In this document: positions 9,235 through 14,337 of the stretch, one piece after another
How the letters are laid out: each line of letters begins with the position of its first letter
How positions within the stretch are numbered: position 1 is the stretch's first letter
DNA from: DATJZH01 sp035499215
GTDB lineage: Bacteria; Actinomycetota; Actinomycetes; Streptosporangiales; Streptosporangiaceae
Direction: 5' to 3'
Length of the DNA stretch: 14,337 bases
Assembly: GCA_035499215.1 (NCBI GenBank)
Contig: DATJZH010000395.1
Coordinates: 1 to 14,337 of the forward strand
Notes under the pieces: generated by a model
Told to the model about the DNA's origin: nothing
Databases searched by the model: none
What the model saw: only the letters and a program-made list of their open reading frames with translations
Program-made: the position numbers and the translations under genes

Positions 9235-10425
9235 ATGAAGTCACGCCTTCGCGGGCCTGCGGCCGCGCTGGCCGGGCTGGCCGTCTCACTCGGCCTTGCC
9301 ATGATGCCGCCAGCGGCCGGCGGCGCCCGCGCCGCGCTGGCCAGCCATCCCGCCCGCGCCGCCGCCAGGCGATCGGCGTACCCATCGCCTGAGCTGGCCG
9401 GACAGGATGCGGGCGGACCCGGGCTCGCCAGCCCCGGCGTCGTCGTCCGCTACCCGGCGGGCGGAGCCGTGCGGCTGCCGCATGTGCCCGCATCGGCCTA
9501 TGTCATCGCGGACGCGGGCACCGGGCAGGTGCTCGCCGCCAAGGACGCACACGGCCTGTTCCCGCCCGCGAGCACGCTCAAGATGCTCACCGCGATCACG
9601 CTGATCCCGCTGCTGAACCCGACCGCCACGGTGCTGGCCACCCACCAGGCGGCGGCGACGGACGAGTATGACGTAGGGCTCATCGCCGGACGCCGCTACA
9701 AGGTCTCCGACCTGTTCAGCGCCTTGCTGCTGATCTCGGCCAACGACGCCGCAGTTGCCCTCACCCAGGCAACAGGATCGCTGGCCAAGGGCGTGGCCCT
9801 GATCAACGCCGAGGCGCACCGCCTGCAGGCCTACGACGTCGTCGCCAAGCAGCCGAACGGCCTGCCCGCCGCGGGCCAGGTGGTGTCCGCGTATGACCAG
9901 GCGCTGATCGCCCGCCGGGCGCTGGCCATGCCCGCCTTCATGAAATACGACTCCACGGTCACCGCCCAGTTCCCCGTCACGCCGCACACGCTGGTGCCCC
10001 TCGTCAACCAGAACAAGCTGCTGACCGACTACCCAGGCGGCATCGGCGGCAAGATCGGCTGGACGGAGGCGGCGGAGGCCACCTACATCGGCATGGCCAG
10101 GCGGCACGGAGTCACGCTGATCGTGACCGTGCTGCATTGCACGTCGCTGCAGGAGATCACGACCGGCGAGCGACTGCTCAACTGGGGCTTCGCCATGGAC
10201 GGCAAGGTCCGCCCGGTCGGCGAGCTTGTCCCGCCGCTGCCAGTCGTCACCGTCAGTCACCGGCAGCCGGACGCCTCCGCGAAGCCCGCAGCCAGGCCCG
10301 CATCGGCCGGCTCGGCGGCGGTACCCGCGGTCCCGGTGGCAGTCAGCGCCGTCCTGGTCGCCGCCATGGTCGGCGTCAGCTGGCTCACCTGGCGGCGCCG
10401 CCGGTTGGCGGCCCGGCACGGCTGA
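9235..10425 (+). CDS. D-alanyl-D-alanine carboxypeptidase (serine-type PBP, DacA/DacC-like)
   Basis: Membrane-anchored low-molecular-weight penicillin-binding protein of 396 residues (peptidase S11 family) that trims pentapeptide stems of peptidoglycan outside the cell. I prefer ATG 9235: GGGGA (9222-9226) lies 8 bases upstream and the signal peptide then begins MKSRLRG. ATG 9211 or 9229 would add 8 or 2 residues. From 9235, the motifs are the S-x-x-K nucleophile motif STLK (residues 113-116), SAN (168-170) and the third motif K-I-G (273-275) in GGKIGWTEA, where the family usually has K-T-G or K-N-G. The C-terminus has an Ala/Val-rich transmembrane helix (about 363-387) followed by WRRRR, so the protein is probably anchored at its C-terminus, as in related actinobacterial enzymes. 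It appears monocistronic. Confidence 0.9.
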   Translation: MKSRLRGPAAALAGLAVSLGLAMMPPAAGGARAALASHPARAAARRSAYPSPELAGQDAGGPGLASPGVVVRYPAGGAVRLPHVPASAYVIADAGTGQVLAAKDAHGLFPPASTLKMLTAITLIPLLNPTATVLATHQAAATDEYDVGLIAGRRYKVSDLFSALLLISANDAAVALTQATGSLAKGVALINAEAHRLQAYDVVAKQPNGLPAAGQVVSAYDQALIARRALAMPAFMKYDSTVTAQFPVTPHTLVPLVNQNKLLTDYPGGIGGKIGWTEAAEATYIGMARRHGVTLIVTVLHCTSLQEITTGERLLNWGFAMDGKVRPVGELVPPLPVVTVSHRQPDASAKPAARPASAGSAAVPAVPVAVSAVLVAAMVGVSWLTWRRRRLAARHG

Positions 10426-10644
10426 CGGTGAGCTCGATCCCTCGGGTAGCGCTTGTCATCGACAGCGCTGAGGTAGTCCGCAACGAGCACGCCCGACCAG
10501 CGGCAATTGCGCAGGCCTGATGTCTCATTCAGTCTGACAGGCTCCGCTCCCCCGTTCCGCGCCGTATCGGCAGCAAGTCCGTTAGCAGAACAACCTCCCT
10601 GACCGTTCGTTACCCAGTTCTGATGCCCTATGGAGGATCGGTTG
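10426..10644. other. Gap between the carboxypeptidase and the IS110 transposase, with a hairpin
   Basis: No gene is visible. AGCGCTTGTC (10448-10457) and GACAGCGCT (10461-10469) form a 9-bp stem with one bulged T and a 3-base loop, starting 23 bases after the carboxypeptidase stop. Although no T-run follows, it is the best candidate terminator for that gene. The downstream end of the IS110 element (tnp 3' side) should lie in the second half of this gap. Confidence 0.45.
10448..10469 (+). terminator. Hairpin after the carboxypeptidase gene
   Basis: Inverted repeat AGCGCTtGTC / GACAGCGCT with loop ATC, 23 bases after the stop codon. There is no poly-T tail, which is typical in this kind of genome. 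Confidence 0.4.
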
Positions 10645-12054
10645 TCAAGGGCTTGGCTTGACGGGCTGCTCGCGCCGGGGTGGAGTAGTTCCGCGGGGGA
10701 GGTCGCCTCGTGCGTGTCCTGCGAGGACTTTCTGAGGGGCCTTCCCCGTCTTCTTACCGCGCCGCCGGGCGCGGACCTCGGGCGGGACGGTCCAGCGCTC
10801 GGCGATGATCGCCTTGGCGGCTTCGGCGGTGACGGGCTGGCCGTCGGTGTCGCAGATGATGTATGGGGTGCCGCGGCGCATGACGGTCCAGGCCCGTTCG
10901 GCGAGGCAGGCGGCGGTGACGCACAGGGCGCCGAGGTGGTCTTTGCCGCGCTGGGTCATCTGCTGGTAGTAGACGCGGGCGAGTTGCGGGTCTTGCCTGC
11001 GGGCGTTGTCGGCGGCGCGGACCATGGTGGTGCGCAGCAGCGAGGATCCGGCCTTGGACATGGGCTGGCCCTTACGGTCGGTTTCGCCGGTCTCGGACGC
11101 CTTGGGCGCCAGGCCGGTATAGGAGCGGAACTGCTTGCCGCAGCTGAACCGGGCCGGGTCGCCCATGCACGCGGTGAGGGCGGGGCCGCCGACCTCGGCC
11201 AGCCCGGGCAGGGTCCGGGCGAGCCCGGCGGGATCGGCCTGGCGGTAGCGCGCTTCGCGTTCGGTGGCATGAGCAGACAGCTCGGCCTGGGCCGCGCGCA
11301 GCAGCCGGACCTCGGTGGCGACCTCGGCGGCCAGGCCGGCGAGGTCAACGGCGGGATGGCCGTCGTACAGCTCCAGCGAGGCCTGCGCGGCGTCCAGCCA
11401 CTGGCGGGCGCGGCCGGCGCCCTGGTGGCCGTGCGACGCCGTGGCGATCAGCGTGGTCAGCTCGGTCTGCCCGGCCCGGGACAAGGCGCGCGGGTCGGCG
11501 TAGCGCTCCAGGACGGCCAGGTCGGCGGCGCCGAGCTCGCCGGTCAGCGGGCTGAGCGGCAGGAGCTGGCGGGCCAGGTCCTTGATCCGCCGCTTGTGGT
11601 CGGCGGCCTGCCGGGTGAGCCGGTCGGTGGCGCGCACCCGCCGGTCCAGTGCCGCCTGCGCGGCGCCGGGCAGCACCAGCGGCTGCAGCCCGGCCGGGTC
11701 GAACAGCGGCAGCCGGGCCAGGGTGTCGGCGTCGATGCCGTTGGACTTGGCGTGCCGGGACAGGAACCGGCGCAGGTCGGCCGCCTTCTGCGAGGACACC
11801 CGGAACACCCGGTGGCCGCGGGCGGAAAAGAACACCGCGGCCGGCAGCCACGCCGGCCCGGTCGGCTCGATCACCACCTCCAGCCTCGTGCCCTCCGGGC
11901 ACCCGGCCAGGGCCGCCGCCTCAACCTCGGCCAGGCTTTCCCTCGTCGGCCAGGCCTTGCGCTTGGCCACCACGGCTCCATCGCCATCGAGCACCCGCAC
12001 CGTGTGGGCTGTGGCGATGCCCAGGTCGATACCCACCAGCCGCCGATGGTTCAT
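10645..12054 (-). CDS. IS110-family transposase (DEDD and serine type)
   Basis: Complete transposase of 469 residues. I start it at the ATG read from 12054, which has GAGGAGG about 4 bases upstream; an in-frame start 20 codons earlier is possible. The N-terminal RuvC-like DEDD domain shows GIDLG (Asp10), VVIEPTG (Glu63) and NGIDADTLARLP (Asp108, Asp110), in place of the common TDRIDAEALA. A helical middle (about 140-275) precedes the C-terminal Transposase_20 domain with LPGLAEVGGPALTA (282-295), FRSYTGLAPKASETG (309-323) and SKAGSSLLRTTMVRAA (333-348). Ser320 aligns by eye with the catalytic serine of IS110 recombinases. The last 40 residues are basic and Pro-rich. Known members act with a bridge RNA encoded in the element's non-coding end. 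The family call is firm. Confidence 0.93.
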   Translation of the reverse strand: MNHRRLVGIDLGIATAHTVRVLDGDGAVVAKRKAWPTRESLAEVEAAALAGCPEGTRLEVVIEPTGPAWLPAAVFFSARGHRVFRVSSQKAADLRRFLSRHAKSNGIDADTLARLPLFDPAGLQPLVLPGAAQAALDRRVRATDRLTRQAADHKRRIKDLARQLLPLSPLTGELGAADLAVLERYADPRALSRAGQTELTTLIATASHGHQGAGRARQWLDAAQASLELYDGHPAVDLAGLAAEVATEVRLLRAAQAELSAHATEREARYRQADPAGLARTLPGLAEVGGPALTACMGDPARFSCGKQFRSYTGLAPKASETGETDRKGQPMSKAGSSLLRTTMVRAADNARRQDPQLARVYYQQMTQRGKDHLGALCVTAACLAERAWTVMRRGTPYIICDTDGQPVTAEAAKAIIAERWTVPPEVRARRRGKKTGKAPQKVLAGHARGDLPRGTTPPRREQPVKPSP

Positions 12055-12385
12055 CCCGCCTCCTCGCGTCGCATGCCGGATTGCACCGGCCCGTCCGCGA
12101 GAGCGGCGCACCATCAGGCCACGGTCCCAAGCGGCCGCGGCCAGCCGCGGCTCCCACTCATGTGCTGCAACCGGGCCAGGCCTCGAAGGGCCGGCCCACT
12201 TCCCTCATCCGGGGCATCCGTGGCCAGGCCAGGAGTGGCAATCAGAACGACGGGGCAAAGACCCGCAGACCCTTCCCCAGACCCCTTCTCGACGCCACCC
12301 CCCGGACCAGCCGGGGATGACCATGCAACCCCTTGGGACCTCAGCCCCGTGGTGGATTCACGGGAACCGGTGTCCCTTACATGAC
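12055..12385 (-). ncRNA. Candidate bridge RNA / structured leader of the IS110 element
   Basis: About 330 non-coding bases upstream of the transposase, full of hairpins. Read on the - strand from the right end: GGGAC/GTCCC (12376-12372 with 12339-12335) encloses CCCGTG/CACGGG (12364-12359 with 12351-12346, 7-base loop). CCCCGG/CCGGGG follows (12316-12311 with 12305-12300, loop of 5), then a four-tract G-rich run (12285-12262) and a GCCGCGGC pair (12151-12144, 12141-12134). IS110-group elements carry their bridge RNA in the leader upstream of the transposase, so position and structure fit. The true ends and the guide loops were not identified; the call is an inference. Confidence 0.4.
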
Positions 12386-12422
12386 CCGTTAGTCAGTCGG
12401 GCATCTTTCCCGCAACGGGTCA
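12382..12422. repeat. 9-bp inverted repeat at the edge of the IS110 element
   Basis: TGACCCGTT (12382-12390) and AACGGGTCA (12414-12422) are exact inverted copies with 23 bases between them. The pair lies where the upstream end of the IS110 element is expected and about 45 bases before the likely -10 of the amidohydrolase gene. It could be a terminator, an operator or part of the element's target. Confidence 0.45.
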
Positions 12423-12434
12423 CCCCTCCCCGTC

Positions 12435-12472
12435 TGGCCCTGATCCTGGCAAGAGGGCCATGCGCGTACAGT
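12435..12472 (+). promoter_or_regulatory. Likely promoter and operator-like dyad of the amidohydrolase gene
   Basis: TACAGT (12467-12472) fits the TANNNT -10 pattern and lies 71 bases before the start codon. The -35 region is poor but is covered by the perfect 7-bp inverted repeat TGGCCCT (12435-12441) / AGGGCCA (12454-12460), 12 bases apart. A weak -35 under a dyad would fit control by a bound regulator. No regulator gene is adjacent. Confidence 0.4.
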
Positions 12473-12543
12473 GAAATCTTGGTGGCTGTCATTCGCGGGC
12501 GGCCTCAGGGCGGGTTCGCAGCCCAGTGCAGTGGAGGCCAGGC

Positions 12544-13821
12544 ATGCTGGCAATTCGGGCAGAGCGCGCGTTTGACGGCGAGCGCCTCGTGCGGGGAGGC
12601 GTGGTCGTCTTGCTCGACCAGGGACGCATCGTCGCGGTGGGGCGGGATGCCACGATCGTGCCCGCAGACCTGCGCGTCGCCGACTTCCCGGCTGCCACGG
12701 TGCTTCCCGGGCTGGTTGACACACACGTCCACCTCTGCGGTGACGGCCGGCCGGGTGCCCTCGATCGGCTCCCCGACTACGACGACGACGGGCTGGCCGG
12801 GGTGATCCGCAGTTCGCTAGCGGGTCATCTCGCCGCTGGTGTGACATCGGTTCGCGACCTGGGTGACCGTCGGGCGGCGGTGCTGGACTGGCGGAGGCGC
12901 GCCATTACGCGCGCCGGTCCGCAGGCAGTGGCGCCGACGATCGTCGCCTCGGGCCCGCCCATCACCAGCCGCAACGGGCACTGCGCGAACATGGGCGGGG
13001 AGGCGACCGGGCCGGAGCAGCTTCGGGCCGCGGTGCGCGACCGCGCCGAGCGCGGTGCCGACCTGGTCAAGGTGATGGCCAGTGGCGGAGTCATGACACC
13101 GGGGTCAGACGCGCTGCTCTGCCAGTTCCAGCTAGCCGAGTTACGCGTTGTCGTGGCGGAGGCGCATGCGGCCGGGTTACCGGTGACCGCTCACGCGCAC
13201 GGCCTGTCCGCCGTCGAGCGAGCCGTGGACGCCGAGGTTGACGGCATCGAGCACTGCACCTGCCTGACCTCGTCGGGCATCCGGATGCCCGACCGGCTGC
13301 TGGAGCGGCTGGCCTCCCGCGGAACCGTGGTGTGTCCGACGCTGGGCCGGGCGGCCGGGTCCACGCCGCCAGCGGCGGTCCGTGCCATCATGCGGCGCAC
13401 CGGCCTGACCTGGGAGGCGCGGCAGGCCCATGCGGCCCGGATGCACAGGGCGGGTGTGCGGCTGGTCTCCGGCAGTGACGGGGGCATCAGCGCGCGAAAG
13501 CCGCACAGTATTCTGCCTGAGGCAGTTGCGGATCTCGTGGCCGGAGGCGTATCGGCCGCCGACGCGCTGGCCGCCGCCACATGGTGCGCGGCCCGGGCCT
13601 GCGGGCTGGGCAAACACAAGGGCCGCCTGCGCGCGGGCTATGACGCCGACCTGCTTGTCGTCGACGGGAACCCGCTGGACGACATCGGCGCCCTCCGCCG
13701 CGTCTCCGCGGTGATCCTCAGCGGGACCATCGTCGGCAAGGCGGTGACCGATGAGCTCAGGACGCCCGTGGCGCCGGAGGATGCTGCCGGAGCCCAGTGG
13801 CCGGTGGGACAGCAAGGTTGA
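12544..13821 (+). CDS. Metal-dependent amidohydrolase (imidazolonepropionase/prolidase-like, COG1228 type)
   Basis: Soluble hydrolase of 425 residues of the amidohydrolase superfamily, with a TIM-barrel and a composite beta-domain built from both termini. I start it at ATG 12544, which has GGAGG (12533-12537) 6 bases upstream; the ATG at 12526 would precede the ribosome site. Metal-site residues are in place: PGLVDTHVHL (His61, His63), VKVMASGG (Lys176, probably carboxylated), TAHAHG (His217, His219), GIEHC (His237) and SGSDGG (Asp312). The end AGYDADLLVVDGNPLDD is typical of the group that includes Xaa-Pro dipeptidases, imidazolonepropionase-like enzymes and carbamate or mycotoxin hydrolases. 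The natural substrate cannot be read from the sequence. It stands alone and faces the DUF1707 gene tail to tail. Confidence 0.87.
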   Translation: MLAIRAERAFDGERLVRGGVVVLLDQGRIVAVGRDATIVPADLRVADFPAATVLPGLVDTHVHLCGDGRPGALDRLPDYDDDGLAGVIRSSLAGHLAAGVTSVRDLGDRRAAVLDWRRRAITRAGPQAVAPTIVASGPPITSRNGHCANMGGEATGPEQLRAAVRDRAERGADLVKVMASGGVMTPGSDALLCQFQLAELRVVVAEAHAAGLPVTAHAHGLSAVERAVDAEVDGIEHCTCLTSSGIRMPDRLLERLASRGTVVCPTLGRAAGSTPPAAVRAIMRRTGLTWEARQAHAARMHRAGVRLVSGSDGGISARKPHSILPEAVADLVAGGVSAADALAAATWCAARACGLGKHKGRLRAGYDADLLVVDGNPLDDIGALRRVSAVILSGTIVGKAVTDELRTPVAPEDAAGAQWPVGQQG

Positions 13822-13880
13822 GCAAATGGAAGCGATCTTTGCCTAAATCCTTGTTGACCATTCTGTGCCGTCAGCGATCT

Positions 13881-14337
13881 TCAGGTGCCCTGGCAAACTC
13901 CATGACCGGGCAGGTGACGGGCCCGTATATCGCCGCGGACCTCGAACAGAGTCAGATCATCGCCGATTCCGCTATCCCGCCCATCCCCGAGCGCCTGGCC
14001 GCGCTGCGCTGGCCGCGGCGGCAACCGCCCGCCAGAGCGCCTCTCACGCCGCAATTCGAGCATTGCCGCAAGAGCCACGGCCAGAACGCCAAGATAGGTC
14101 AGGGTGGTCATCCCGATCACCGGACCTGCCACCTGGTCATCGTTCCCCAAGGAGGAGAGGAACAGGGCCGCCCACACGGCCGCGTACAGCACGCTGGCCG
14201 CCATGATCACCTGACCGGGCCGCAGAACTGGCTGGCCCTGCGCCCGGGCCGGCTCCGGCGGCTGCGCTGCGGCCAGCCCGGCCGGGATGTCGGCGGTGAC
14301 CGCAGCCAGGTCCGCGTAGGTCCGCGACGCGAGCGCC
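13881..14337 (-). CDS. DUF1707 membrane protein, 5' end beyond the window
   Basis: The open frame continues without a stop from the TGA at 13881-13883 to the right edge, giving 151 visible residues. The first visible residues, ALASRTYADLAAVTADIPAG, are the classical end of a DUF1707 domain (an actinobacterial N-terminal domain normally opening with a VSDAERE-type motif), so the real start is outside the window and the GTG at 14210 is internal. A Pro/Ala/Gln-rich linker precedes two hydrophobic helices (VIMAASVLYAAVWAALFLSS and VIGMTTLTYLGVLAVALAAM, the second read from about 14127), then a basic, Gly/Arg-rich cytoplasmic-looking tail. Function is unknown for the family. It converges on the amidohydrolase gene with 59 bases between stops. 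Confidence 0.8.
   Translation of the reverse strand, partial: ALASRTYADLAAVTADIPAGLAAAQPPEPARAQGQPVLRPGQVIMAASVLYAAVWAALFLSSLGNDDQVAGPVIGMTTLTYLGVLAVALAAMLELRRERRSGGRLPPRPAQRGQALGDGRDSGIGDDLTLFEVRGDIRARHLPGHGVCQGT

Larger units (their letters stand above)
10630..12390 (-). mobile_element. IS110-family insertion element (ends not resolved)
   Basis: The span is an estimate: the transposase gene plus a long structured non-coding leader on its upstream (right) side and a short tail on its downstream (left) side. IS110-group elements typically lack terminal inverted repeats and leave little or no target duplication, so the ends cannot be fixed by eye. The element separates the carboxypeptidase gene from the amidohydrolase gene and interrupts neither. 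The transposase frame is intact, so the element may be active. Confidence 0.7.

Noticed and set aside
8985..9392. 135-codon + strand frame before the carboxypeptidase
   Set aside because: It overlaps the carboxypeptidase start out of frame, lacks a ribosome site and has no family features.
10630..12384. 584-codon open frame on the + strand over the transposase
   Set aside because: Gly/Gln-rich shadow of the IS110 transposase, whose - strand product has all expected motifs.
8802..12445. Shared 12-mer CTGGCCCTGATC at 8802 and 12434
   Set aside because: Flanks diverge immediately on both sides and the word has common codon content, so it is not evidence of paired element ends.

Overview
The window is high-GC DNA with GTG starts, tightly packed genes, a leaderless-looking regulator gene, a DUF1707 protein and an IS110-type element. 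Together these point to an actinomycete (Streptomyces/Streptosporangiales-like); the species cannot be named from the sequence. All calls were made by reading the sequence, without database searches.

Left third (1-3607): about 390 gene-free bases with two strong dyads lead into a complete molybdate-uptake operon on the + strand. It holds a small HTH-Mop (TOBE) regulator (395-805), the lipoprotein ModA (842-1633), the permease ModB (1656-2516) and the ATPase ModC (2513-3607). Spacing is tight (36 nt, 22 nt, then a 4-nt overlap), so the four genes are probably co-transcribed. The regulator and ModC both carry molybdate-binding-type domains. A large dyad over the regulator promoter is a good candidate operator.

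Middle (3608-8674): a GH63-like glucosidase gene (3966-6591) is broken by an internal deletion of about thirty codons that also shifts the frame. It is followed by a metallo-beta-lactamase-fold protein of the dihydropterin-ribofuranosyl-aminobenzene-phosphate synthase type (6951-8027) and a small secreted four-cysteine protein (8207-8674). The mature part of that small protein has AT-rich codons unlike its surroundings.

Right third (8675-14337): a 560-base AT-richer gap holds a likely integrase remnant. It is followed by a membrane-anchored D-Ala-D-Ala carboxypeptidase (9235-10425), a complete IS110-family transposase on the - strand (10645-12054) with a structured leader that may encode a bridge RNA, and a metal-dependent amidohydrolase (12544-13821). 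The 5'-truncated end of a DUF1707 membrane protein (13881 to the right edge, - strand) closes the window.

Only the mod genes form a clear functional unit; the others look like independent transcription units. The most useful points for follow-up are the broken glycosidase, the AT-rich secreted cysteine protein, the operator-like dyad of the mod operon and the candidate bridge RNA of the IS110 element.
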